Shown one piece after another: positions 28,381-38,000 of a DNA stretch of 64,000 bases. The DNA comes from Fulvivirgaceae bacterium JP3-4 (GTDB lineage: Bacteria; Bacteroidota; Bacteroidia; Cytophagales; Cyclobacteriaceae). The stretch spans positions 310,001 to 374,000 of the forward strand of contig JARKND010000004.1 of assembly GCA_029309925.1 (NCBI GenBank), in the 5' to 3' direction. Every line of letters starts with the position of its first letter. Position 1 is the stretch's first letter. The translations under genes were made by a program, and so were the position numbers. Under the pieces are notes generated by a model. The model was not told the DNA's origin. It saw only the letters and a program-made list of their open reading frames with translations, and searched no databases.

Positions 28381-28741
28381 AGAACTGGTTTAGATTAAAC
28401 GGTCAAATGAATTTTAGAATTTAATTCTGGATTTACTAATTCAACAGAATCTTCTACTGCCTGCAAACGTTTAAGTAGAATATTATTTTACAACCGAACA
28501 ATCGTTTGAAATCGAGGAAGAAATCGGTTGCTGCGATTTTTTTAAAAAAATTCTGATTTTTTCTGCTAAACAATGCCAGATCCGCTGTTGCAACGGTATG
28601 TCTACACGCATGATACAGCATGAGATGGTAATGCTTTACGTGATTCATTGCAATGGCCCACAACTATTGCGTGCAGGCAATCACTGAAGAGATGCTTTTA
28701 GATGATAAAGCCACAGCTATAGCCATAGCCAAAAGCGATAG
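28381..28741. other. Gene-free stretch upstream of the first SusC gene
   Basis: 361 bp, strongly A/T-rich. It should contain the promoter of the SusC cluster and the end of the GH9 transcript. I see a TTTTTTTAAAAAAA palindrome near 28540 and short GGCTAT repeats just after the GH9 stop (about 28708-28740), but no clear intrinsic terminator and no ATAAGTGT-N6-TACA site. Confidence 0.5.
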
Positions 28742-31270
28742 CTACTTCACCAGGTCCTTAAAAGCAGATCCGAAGATTAAATAGCTGGTGTTTCCTGCGA
28801 TGGTACCTTCATTTTGTCCCCACAGAAAAGGCCAGTCGTCATAGTTCTCAAAGTGATCCGGCTTTCGGAATAAGACACCGGGAGCAACATTGCCGGGTAT
28901 GAAGGAGAAATCCGCTCTGTTATTGCCATAAAAAACTGCCTTCGGGCGTGTAGCCCCTACCGTGGCAACAAGAGAGTAGTTGTGGTAAGGATGACAACCG
29001 AAGAGCCAATTGGTGACTTTGAACACATGGCTCGAATCGATCACGTCAGGAAAATATTTGCGGGCAAAACAAATGGTCGTTCCAAAATTCGTAATGGCTC
29101 CGCTCCCCGCCCAGTTGCCCAGCTCGATCGGAACTCCGTAAGGATTAGATTTTTCCAGACCCTTTATGTAATCATCGTACCTGACGACATATGGACGAAG
29201 CTTCTGCTTGAATGAATCATCCATGTGTGGTATGGCATTCAGCGCAGTCAGCAGATTGAAAGTGACACTGCGATCAAGTGCCGGCCATAAAATCTCTTCG
29301 AACTTTGATTTGTATTGTTGTTCACCAGTGGCAATGAAGAGTTGCAGATTCGTCCCAACGTTTGCAAATCTCCGCCAACGCGAAGTGTCTGTCGGCTGAT
29401 TCGCCAGCAATTCAGTTGCCTCTTTCAAAAGTCTCTTTGATTGTGCGAGAGCCCGTGCTGAGAGGTCATCATTATAACCCTTCAAGGCCCTGCTTGCTGC
29501 GGCAAACGTTGTGGCTGCGCGCAGGTCAAGTGCTGGATTTCTGGTTGTGAACGCCCACATATCATCTTTCACTCCACTCGATCTGCCGTCTGGCGCTATT
29601 TCATAGGGGCCGAGTTTTGGATTGTAAGGCAGACCATCCGTTATGGAAGCTGCATCCCCAAGGTGATGGTAATTGTCAAGAACAGCATTGGAAAGTGTCT
29701 GCGTCATGTGGCCAACCTTCTCAGCCTGCGCCACAAGGTTCAATGTACCATGCTCGATGAATTGCAACACATCGGGAGTTCCATCGGGTCGATGAAGATC
29801 AACGTAGCGTTGCTTTTGGTCAACGAAGGTCTGATCACGCATCGGTTTGAAATATTCCCACGTGTGAACGAAATTTTGTACTACGTTGATATTCGCCCCT
29901 GTCTCGATATCAAAATCTCCTGCATCAAAAAATCCACCAATATTTAATCCTGGAATCAGCTCTAACGCTTTATACTTAGTATCAGTTGTCGGCCCCTGGG
30001 CGTGTAAATCGAAGTGATCAGTGTTGGGGGGCGCCTGCAGATATCCTTCTTTGAACGGCTCGCCATGCCAGATGCGGTACCCTTCGTTCACAACCATGTG
30101 ATTCATGTGAATGGGAATCCAGATGTCACTCGTAGCATCGGTCATCTCTTTGTAAACATCGTTGTCGATAATGAAGTTGTTCGTTTTAAGATTACCATAC
30201 TTGAGATAGTAAATGCCTGGCGTTTTCACAGACGTGAAGTCAAACTTCACATAGTTGTATTTAAAATAATTTCCCCAGGCAGTAATGTTTCCGCTGAAAA
30301 CTTCACTATCCGTTCCGTCATCGTTCAATTTATGCACCGAGGCTTTTGCAGCAGGTTTGTCTTTTTTGTCAAGTTCAATGACAGCGACTTTTGTCTGGGA
30401 AGGAATGTAACCTACCTGTGAAAAGCCAATGTTCGGTTCTCTGATCCAACCGGGGATAGCATTCGGCTCAACATTCCACGTCAGAACTTTTCCTGTTTTC
30501 CCGGAAGGCAAAATGCTCCTCACGACAAACCAACCATTCTGCGCCAGCACGCGGCCATCGTACAGCATGAGGTCGGCATCCTGCGAGGTGATTTTTACTA
30601 AACGTGACGGTTCATCCGGTGCGAGTATCATAGAACGTCCCGTCTCAAGCGGAAGCGGATCAATGAATTTTCCTGTGCCTCTGTCATCGGAAGTTTTATA
30701 TCCCTTGAACTGCTTTGGTTTTTCACTGTCAGGTCTCGTCACTGAGTTTCCAACCACATAGCGTGGAAACCGGTTGTATCGTCCATCCATCAGATACGTT
30801 TTTTGCCAATATTGTGAAGGAAGAAACTCGAGATTAAATCCGGCTTTTCCCTGAAGCTCTTGTGGCAATGGTTTATCGAGGTAGACAGCGATCTCCACTC
30901 CTTTCCCCTTTGCCGTCACAACAACGCGTGAATCGAAATCGTAATCTTTATACCGCAGCGTTGCCTCGATGGTCTGAGACGCGGCATTCACCTTTCGGTT
31001 TAAAATCTCGGGAACAAGATCCCACTGCTCAGGAGTGTTTGATAGTCTTACAGCGCCACCCTGCACGGTTCTGACGCCATGGTGGATCATTTCTATCCCT
31101 GCGTTCTTCTCATCGTTGAACCCACCGGTGAAAAGGTTACTATACACAAGAACATTAACGCCTTGCGTTTCTAAGTATTCAAGGTCATTCAGTTTCAAAT
31201 TTTGCGCGTGGAGACCAATGGATACTACTACGAGAATTAAAACAGTTGTCAGAAACGTCAGCTTTTTCAT
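28742..31270 (-). CDS. Glycoside hydrolase family 9 enzyme with N-terminal Ig-like domain
   Basis: An 842-residue secreted enzyme (signal 1-22, ending GLHAQ). Residues about 25-255 form an unassigned beta-rich region. A cellulase N-terminal Ig-like domain follows (about 272-365, from NIGFSQVGYIPSQTK), then the GH9 alpha/alpha barrel to the C terminus. GH9 landmarks: GGFFDAGDFDIE with the catalytic base Asp, GCHPYHNYSLVATVG, and NEGTIAGNTSYLIFG with the proposed acid Glu. Most GH9 enzymes cleave beta-1,4-glucans, and some act on other beta-glycans or exo-glucosamine. A candidate AraR site lies 38 bp before the start codon, which suggests co-regulation with arabinose use. The exact substrate is not deducible. 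Confidence 0.88.
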   Translation of the reverse strand: MKKLTFLTTVLILVVVSIGLHAQNLKLNDLEYLETQGVNVLVYSNLFTGGFNDEKNAGIEMIHHGVRTVQGGAVRLSNTPEQWDLVPEILNRKVNAASQTIEATLRYKDYDFDSRVVVTAKGKGVEIAVYLDKPLPQELQGKAGFNLEFLPSQYWQKTYLMDGRYNRFPRYVVGNSVTRPDSEKPKQFKGYKTSDDRGTGKFIDPLPLETGRSMILAPDEPSRLVKITSQDADLMLYDGRVLAQNGWFVVRSILPSGKTGKVLTWNVEPNAIPGWIREPNIGFSQVGYIPSQTKVAVIELDKKDKPAAKASVHKLNDDGTDSEVFSGNITAWGNYFKYNYVKFDFTSVKTPGIYYLKYGNLKTNNFIIDNDVYKEMTDATSDIWIPIHMNHMVVNEGYRIWHGEPFKEGYLQAPPNTDHFDLHAQGPTTDTKYKALELIPGLNIGGFFDAGDFDIETGANINVVQNFVHTWEYFKPMRDQTFVDQKQRYVDLHRPDGTPDVLQFIEHGTLNLVAQAEKVGHMTQTLSNAVLDNYHHLGDAASITDGLPYNPKLGPYEIAPDGRSSGVKDDMWAFTTRNPALDLRAATTFAAASRALKGYNDDLSARALAQSKRLLKEATELLANQPTDTSRWRRFANVGTNLQLFIATGEQQYKSKFEEILWPALDRSVTFNLLTALNAIPHMDDSFKQKLRPYVVRYDDYIKGLEKSNPYGVPIELGNWAGSGAITNFGTTICFARKYFPDVIDSSHVFKVTNWLFGCHPYHNYSLVATVGATRPKAVFYGNNRADFSFIPGNVAPGVLFRKPDHFENYDDWPFLWGQNEGTIAGNTSYLIFGSAFKDLVK

Positions 31271-31539
31271 GTCGTTAAAGAGTAAGAATCAGTTCGGGAA
31301 AAGATAAATGTAATAAAAACACTTATTAAATTTGAATTCAATTCTGATAGAGCGATATTATATCGGATAACCAGGGAATAGCAGCAAGGATGATGCTTGG
31401 CGATTTAGAATTGAAGGAAAAGGTTTTCAATTCAGCGTTTAGGGAAAGCTGGTAGCACAACCGTCTTAATATAGGATACTTCCAATTTCTTCGGATTCAG
31501 GCATTTGATAGTTTTTACGGTTTATAAAAATCAATAAGT
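31271..31539. other. Divergent promoter region between GH9 and esterase genes
   Basis: 269 bp, A/T-rich, separating two genes transcribed outwards. It contains the candidate AraR operator at 31309-31326. No other clear signals are seen. Confidence 0.5.
31309..31326 (-). promoter_or_regulatory. Candidate AraR operator, GH9 promoter
   Basis: On the minus strand it reads ATAAGTGTTTTTATTACA, matching ATAAGTGT-N6-TACA, 38 bp before the GH9 start. Identical landmarks at the same 38-bp distance precede the GH51 arabinofuranosidase gene (48416-48433). It could also influence the divergent esterase. Confidence 0.55.
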
Positions 31540-32505
31540 ATGTCAATCACATTGAAAACATTGCCCAGGATAGCCATTGTCGCGTGCTTACTTGTAGTCG
31601 CTGCGTTTGCCAACGCACAGGATGGAACAATTTATCCCCTCGATGCCCCTGCAGAGCCAAATGCCATCAAGCTTGGAACGGGCGGTGTCGAAAATCAACC
31701 GGCAAAAGAAACGTGGTTTCGGCAGTGGGGAGATCCGATGGCGCGAAACATCACAACGGCAACACTCACTCCTTTTCTTCCAAAGAAAGGCCAGGGAAAT
31801 GGCGCGGCTGTGATCGTTGCACCAGGCGGTGGATTCCGTTGGCTCTCCATGGGAAACGAAGGCTGGGAAGTTGCACAAGCTCTCGCAGATAAAGGCATCG
31901 CTGCTTTTGTTCTTAAATACAGACTCCATCCCACTCCTGAATCGCTTGATGCATTCAAAGAATCAATGAACCGGACGTTTGCCGCAGCAGCTCCTCCTGC
32001 AGACGGGAAGAAGGACACACCTCCTCCGCCAAGACCACAAATGGATCTTTCCAATCAGCTTGCAGATGCCGAAGCCGCTTACGCGATGATTTTAAAGCGC
32101 GCTGAAGAATGGGGCGTAGATACTGCCAGACTAGGCATGATTGGTTTTTCTGCGGGCGCTGGCCTCACAATGCATTGCACACTGAAATCGAAAGTGATGG
32201 ACTTAGACTTCATCGGACCGATCTACGGTGGCATGGGACCTGTCGAAGTACCGAACGATGCTCCACCGATGTTCAATGTTATCGCAACCGATGATTTTCT
32301 TTTCCGTGGTCAGTTTGGAGTGATCGACTCATGGTTCAAAGCCGGCAAGCCTGTTGAGTTTCACCTTTATCAGAATGGCGGACATGGTTTTGGTCTAGGT
32401 AATCCGAATCGCACAAGCAACAAGTGGTTTGATGCGTTCATATACTGGCTCGATGTAAATAAGTTTCTTGTTGCTGATGGAGGCAAGGGATCGGCATCGA
32501 AATAA
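31540..32505 (+). CDS. Secreted alpha/beta-hydrolase (carbohydrate-esterase-like)
   Basis: A 321-residue secreted hydrolase with signal peptide (1-26, ending FANAQ). It has the oxyanion motif APGGGFRWLSMGNEG (HGGGF-like), nucleophile Ser in GFSAGAGL, catalytic Asp probably in the NVIATDDFLF segment, and catalytic His in NGGHGFGLGN. Relatives in Bacteroidota are acetyl-xylan or other sugar esterases of the dienelactone-hydrolase-like group. A Pro-rich insertion (KKDTPPPPRPQ) after about residue 155 is unusual. Its position, divergent from a GH9 enzyme, supports a role in hemicellulose deacylation (inference). Confidence 0.82.
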   Translation: MSITLKTLPRIAIVACLLVVAAFANAQDGTIYPLDAPAEPNAIKLGTGGVENQPAKETWFRQWGDPMARNITTATLTPFLPKKGQGNGAAVIVAPGGGFRWLSMGNEGWEVAQALADKGIAAFVLKYRLHPTPESLDAFKESMNRTFAAAAPPADGKKDTPPPPRPQMDLSNQLADAEAAYAMILKRAEEWGVDTARLGMIGFSAGAGLTMHCTLKSKVMDLDFIGPIYGGMGPVEVPNDAPPMFNVIATDDFLFRGQFGVIDSWFKAGKPVEFHLYQNGGHGFGLGNPNRTSNKWFDAFIYWLDVNKFLVADGGKGSASK

Positions 32506-32518
32506 CCACCAAAAAAAT

Positions 32519-32569
32519 AGCACCGGATCTTGACCCATCCCGCGCTAGCGGAATGAGCGAAAGACCCTT
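32519..32569 (+). repeat. Left arm of a large intergenic inverted repeat
   Basis: A 51-bp arm beginning AGCACCGGATCTTGA and ending GAGCGAAAGACCCTT. Its inverted partner is 32700-32750; the outer 15 bp and the inner 14 bp match exactly, and the middle differs. It lies 13 bp after the esterase stop. Confidence 0.85.
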
Positions 32570-32699
32570 AACTTAACCCGCAGACCTGCCGGGCTTGACA
32601 CTCTTTGTAAACTACCGGTGACTTCGAAGACGAACTCTTACTCAATATGATTCACCTTCGAATGACAGCCTTTATCTACACGATCACCAAAACTTGATA

Positions 32700-32750
32700 G
32701 GGGTCTTTCGCTCACCTCGCTGAAAGCGAGGTGGCTCAAGATCCGGTGCT
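32700..32750 (-). repeat. Right arm of a large intergenic inverted repeat
   Basis: Partner of 32519-32569. It contains its own perfect small hairpin CCTCGCTTTCAGCGAGG (on the minus strand), where the left arm has a degenerate version. The pair frames a 130-bp spacer between two convergent genes and could act as a bidirectional transcription stop or be a small miniature element. Confidence 0.85.
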
Positions 32751-32787
32751 TTCTATTCTATTTTTCTAACTAACTGCCACCGCCAAA

Positions 32788-35025
32788 TCAATGATGATGG
32801 TTATGAGATTTTTGACCTGTAAAAGTTAAAGCTTTCAATGGGATATTTTCGACAATAGTACTCCCCTCCGTGATTCGAAGAAACTGATTCGGTTTAACAT
32901 TTCTAAAAACCTGTGTTTGTCCCGCATGCCATTGAATTTCAATTTCATAAATCATCTCGGCACGACCGATCCCGATTTCTCTCCGCAACGGTGAAGCTCC
33001 GAAACTTCCGCCCGAATTGACATCGCGGTAGATGCTGCGTTTTTTTCCACCTTCCGTGATCGTAAGCTTGATCCGCGAGCCGATGGCGTTTCGGTTCGTT
33101 TTGGTCCCCACAAGGTCAAGCACGATGCAGTTGTTCAGTTCGTCCTGGTCAGGATTGATGTAGAATGCATTGTGAAACGCATCACCTTTATACGCACCTC
33201 CTAATTCAATGTAAATGTCCTGATCGCCATCGTTGTCAACATCCGCAAAAGAGATAGCGTGACCTTTCTGGAGATGGCCGACACGTGCCGGTGCTGTAAC
33301 ATCGACAAACTTTTTTCCACCAATATTCTGGAAAAGTTTATTAGGAACGATGGATTCCAATTCAGGATTTCCTGTGCCCAGATAAATGTCGAGAAATCCA
33401 TCGTTGTTGATGTCGCCAAAATTTGCGCCCATTGCAAAGGCTTTTTTAGTCAAGCCAACTTCTTCAGAAACATTGGTGAAGGTTCCATCGTGATTGTTCC
33501 TGTAAAGTTTACAAGCACCGGAAACACCCGTTGAGATATTTAATCCTTCGGCAGCGGAGTAGGAAGAGATCGGACGATCAAAAGTAAAATCTCCGAGAAA
33601 CAGATCGAGCCAACCATCGTTGTTGTAATCCCAAAACCATGTTGGGAATGTCCTGCTGATCGTGTCAGGGAAAATTCCAGCCTGCTTTGTTACGTTTTCA
33701 AACAATGGTATCTTTCCGGAGCCGCCTTTGTTTTTCAGTAGGAACCGTTGGCCGGATAATGATGTAGCGAAAATATCTTTCCAACCGTCATTATTGTAGT
33801 CTCCGGAGGTCACTCCTTTTACAAAACCTGTGAAATCTACACCAGCTTGTTCGGCAACGTTGGTGAACGTGCCATCCTGATTGCTGATAAATAATTCAGC
33901 AGGGTGTTTTCCCGAAGATGCGTTTCCCTCCCATGTCTCATTACCGATAAACACATCGAGCCATCCGTCATTGTTAAAGTCATTCCATGTTGCAGTCTGC
34001 GTTGGATGAAAGGACAACAATCCGCTCGCCATCGTCACATCGGAGAAGGTGCCATCCCCATTATTTTTTAAGAGTGAATTAGGCTGCAGCCCATAGCTGT
34101 CACGCAGCCAGGCGCCTCGCAATACGAAAATGTCTTTAAAGCCGTCATTGTTGTAATCCATTTGCATGAGGTTCAGTCCACCGGTCAGTTCTTTCAGTTT
34201 CGATGAAGCTGATTGGTCACTGAATGATCCATCCCCGTTGTTTTTAAAAAAGTGCATTTCGTCTTCGACTCCCCATGCAGATGTTACAATATCGAGATAC
34301 CCATCGTTATCAAAATCATCGATGATGCAACCGCCTGCCATGTTGTTGACATCCAGCGAAAGCTGCGCTGCCATATCCTGAAACGGTTTAATAAAAACGC
34401 CCGAGTCAACTTCAGTTATTGAAACATTTAGATTTGGAACAAGTATTTTTTCCGGGACCTTTGCGGGATATTCTCCCAATGTCATGTACGCTATATTCAG
34501 CAACCAACGATACTCGAGGTTTTGCGGATGATCATTCAATAGCTCCTCATAGACATGCGCAGCGTTACGCGAACCGGTCTGCACGCGATGAATGCCCGCA
34601 CCTTGAATAGGTAAGATGCATGTTTCCGGTGTGTGATTCCTGATGCAGTTCACGCGTTCTCCACCGCGCAGGTAAGCAAGACCGAGAAGCTCCTTCAGGC
34701 GATCCATGCCCTGGATTTTTTCAGTCTTGATCTTTTCAACCTGTGGCTCCAATATTTCCACGGCCTCATCTTCTCTTCCCAAAGCAATCAATGCCCGTGC
34801 TTTGTTATAAGCATAACGCATCTTATCCTGCGCTCCATATGACGCATTGATCAACGAATCATAATACGCCACATGTGCATCGGAAGCGTAAAAATTATCG
34901 AACCGGTTGTAGTTTTGCTGCTGCTTTTTCAGGATCGCTAACATCTGGTCGTGCGAAGAATCTTTGTCGCAGGACATAATAATCCAGCAAAGGAAAATTA
35001 GTCCGATGCTGAAGACTTTTCTCAT
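32788..35025 (-). CDS. VCBS/FG-GAP repeat and ASPIC/UnbV domain lipoprotein (CRTAC1-like), 745 aa
   Basis: A 745-residue lipoprotein from ATG 35025; the 58 extra upstream residues run into the previous gene and lack a signal. Signal with lipidated Cys in CWIIMSCDKDS, then a TPR-like helical region (about 45-165). Seven calcium-binding DxNxDGxxD motifs lie in a beta-propeller (for example DDFDNDGYLDIVT, MDYNNDGFKDIFV, WDYNNDGWLDLFL, ADVDNDGDQDIYI), with a C-terminal UnbV/ASPIC domain (about 620-715). Such proteins often accompany SusC/SusD operons, where a surface ligand-binding role is assumed. It ends the ECF-FecR-SusCD operon, 22 bp after its larger paralogue. Confidence 0.85.
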   Translation of the reverse strand: MRKVFSIGLIFLCWIIMSCDKDSSHDQMLAILKKQQQNYNRFDNFYASDAHVAYYDSLINASYGAQDKMRYAYNKARALIALGREDEAVEILEPQVEKIKTEKIQGMDRLKELLGLAYLRGGERVNCIRNHTPETCILPIQGAGIHRVQTGSRNAAHVYEELLNDHPQNLEYRWLLNIAYMTLGEYPAKVPEKILVPNLNVSITEVDSGVFIKPFQDMAAQLSLDVNNMAGGCIIDDFDNDGYLDIVTSAWGVEDEMHFFKNNGDGSFSDQSASSKLKELTGGLNLMQMDYNNDGFKDIFVLRGAWLRDSYGLQPNSLLKNNGDGTFSDVTMASGLLSFHPTQTATWNDFNNDGWLDVFIGNETWEGNASSGKHPAELFISNQDGTFTNVAEQAGVDFTGFVKGVTSGDYNNDGWKDIFATSLSGQRFLLKNKGGSGKIPLFENVTKQAGIFPDTISRTFPTWFWDYNNDGWLDLFLGDFTFDRPISSYSAAEGLNISTGVSGACKLYRNNHDGTFTNVSEEVGLTKKAFAMGANFGDINNDGFLDIYLGTGNPELESIVPNKLFQNIGGKKFVDVTAPARVGHLQKGHAISFADVDNDGDQDIYIELGGAYKGDAFHNAFYINPDQDELNNCIVLDLVGTKTNRNAIGSRIKLTITEGGKKRSIYRDVNSGGSFGASPLRREIGIGRAEMIYEIEIQWHAGQTQVFRNVKPNQFLRITEGSTIVENIPLKALTFTGQKSHNHHH

Positions 35026-35047
35026 GACAGAAGTATTAATACAACCT

Positions 35048-38000
35048 TCATGGATTTTTCTTATCCCCAATTGTAACCTTTGAAATAGTTTTGTTTTTGA
35101 TGATCGAATTGGCAGAAGAAGAAAGATATCCTGTTCCAAGATACACTTCCTGCTTTCTGTTCTTTCCGTTAGTAAGTTCAATAATTGCAAATCCGTCATC
35201 CCACTCCAATTTCACAACGGAGTCGGTAGTCACAGAAGGTTGAAGAGGTCTGGCGAAGACTTTAAGACTATCGCGATTCTGAGTGACTACAAACAATTCC
35301 TTGCCCTCACCAGAAATCAACCTGGCGAGAGCTTTCGCATCACCATCGACAAAAAAACCGGATTGATTTATTGGAACAGAGTTGAAGTTCCCCTTGCCGT
35401 CACCTTGCAGAAAATTTCCGATCCCAGCGTCATAATATCCTGACAACACTTCACAGGCATAGGAATTTCCAACTGCGAGCACATCCAGGTTTCCATCTTC
35501 GTCAACATCTGTAACCACTGTACCGAACATCGGTGAAAATTGAGCTTCAGTTGGAAGCGGTTTAACTTCAAATTGATTGTTGCCGTTGTTTTGAATGTAG
35601 GCAGAAGTTAGCATGGTACTTTTTAATACCATCGCATCCTGAAATCGTTCCTTAGGGAAGAGGTCGTGCACGCCCATGCCGCCATATTTTGCATAGCTTG
35701 TAACTACGCCACGCAGCATGGCCACCTGAGTGGTTAGCGCTTCTCTCGGATGTGTCGGGTGCTCTTTGCCCTGAATGTACCGGCAAAGAATAGGGTCCAC
35801 CGATCCGTTGTTGTCGAAATCTTTTGCATACACGGTCACAGGTTCCCCGACTGAAGCTTTATAAACCGAGTTCAGCCCAAGATTGCCCGCGATGTAGTCG
35901 ATGTCGCCATCATTGTCAAAATCACCGCCTGAAATGCTGTTCCACCATCCGGATGAATTCTGAATGGTTAGCGGAGCAAATGATTTTCCCTTTTCGTTTA
36001 TATAGAACGTTAATGGCATCCACTCGCCCACTACAGCGAGATCTGTCCAGCCATCATTATTCACGTCAGTCCAGAGTGCCGATGTCACCATGCCTGCCAT
36101 TGACAATGTTGTCGAAAACTTCGAGGTCTGATTCTCAAACTTTCCCTGGCCGTTGTTGACGAGAAGATAACTTTCGGGTGCTTCAGGGTATCGCATCGGA
36201 ACTACTCTTCCTCCTACAAAAAGATCGAGATCACCATCACGATCAAAATCATTGGCAACAACACAACTTCCACTGCTCGTAATTTCCGGCAAGGCGTCCG
36301 CGTCCAGTTCGAATTTTCCCTTTCCTGTGTTTCTGTAAAAACGATCTTGATAGTTTAGTTTGTCACCTTTAAACTCTGAGCTTCCGCTAACGCAGTACAA
36401 GTCCTGGTCCCCGTCATTGTCGGCATCGAAGAGCAGTATGCCCATGTCTTCTGACTCTTTCATTGCGAGCGAATCCCGTTTAAATGAACCGTTCTTTTGC
36501 TGCAGGAAAACAATAGCACGCTTATTCGCGGAGCCACCAACCACAAAATCATCGAGTCCATCTCCATCGAAATCGCCCACGCTAATCCCAGGTGAGCCTT
36601 GTGAATGCTTATGTGGAAGGAGAAACTGACCCTGAAGGAAATCGACATACTCATCTTCATGGTGCTTGTAATGAATTCCGAGCTTATTATGCGATTCAAC
36701 CAGCAATCCCGCGAAAGACGGATTTGACTTTCCCTTCGCAATGGCATCGCTGCTGCTCACCGTGATCGTTTGATTGACAGGTACATCGCGCAAGAGCTGT
36801 GTCTTTCCTCCAAGCCAGGTGATTCTTAAAGAATCAATTGCTCCGCTCTCTACTTTCCCTAAGCCAAAATGTTGAACGTTTTCAACGGTAGATTTATAGC
36901 CTCTGACAGTTTGGTGCTCAGCGTAGTAGCGTTTTCCATCAGTAAAAACCTCGATGGTTGTTCCGTAGCCATGATTGTTTCCCTTTTCACCGTTAAGCTT
37001 CACTCTGAGGAAGTTGTGATCACTACGCGATTGATCATTGATCAGCAGATTGCGATAGACAAATGCCTCATCATTGATATTGTTTGTGATGAGATCAAGG
37101 TCGCCATCATTATCAAAGTCGGCATAGGCAGCTCCATTAGAATATGAGGGTTGATCCACACCCCACTCTTTTGCTTTATCCGTGAACGTCAGGTCTCCGT
37201 TGTTCCGGAAGAGAAAATTAGGCTTGCGCACGCCACTGAGCTTTTCGATTTCCTTGCGAATGTTGTTCATTCTGTTTCGATCGGTGCTGAACATCGAAAA
37301 TTCTTTGCTGTAGGCGATGAAATCCTGATCGGTGATATCTTTGCGATAGCCGTTGCCTACGAAGAGATCGCGGTAGCCATCGTTATCAAAATCAGCAAAC
37401 AGACTGCTCCAGCTCCAATCAGTGGCGTAAATGCCTGAAAGGTATCCGATATCGCTAAAAGTGTTGTTTCCATTATTGAGCTGAAGTACGTTGCGGATGT
37501 ACTGATACTCGTAGCCTTTCTCGCGAAACATTTGAAACCGGTCATAGCCAATGGTTGAAAACATTGTCTTCTGGCGAAGGTTATCGTCTGGCAACATGTC
37601 GAGCACAACGATATCATTCAAACCATCGTTGTTGATGTCAGCCATGTCGATGCCCATTCCGTTTTGCTCCTGATGCTTCAGCATGGACCGGATGTTATTG
37701 ATAAATTTTCCATCACCCGTGTTAATGTAAAGATGATCGTTAGACATGAAATCGTTGGCAACGTAAACATCGGGATATCCGTCACGATTGATGTCATTCA
37801 CAACGATACCGAGTCCCCAACCCTCGGCCTGTACGCCAACTTCCTTTGACACATTCTTAAACACGGGAAGGCCGTCAACGATTCCTTCATTGCGATAAAA
37901 TTTGTCTACACTTTTACCGGTACCATCGTTTCGCAGTCCCATGATCTGATTCCGGTTGTACGACTCGAGCGCGTTCGTTAAAATATATACATCGAGGTCC

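Noticed and set aside
32788-35199. Longer VCBS protein starting at 35199
   Set aside because: The extra residues overlap the end of the upstream gene and displace the lipoprotein signal; ATG 35025 fits better.
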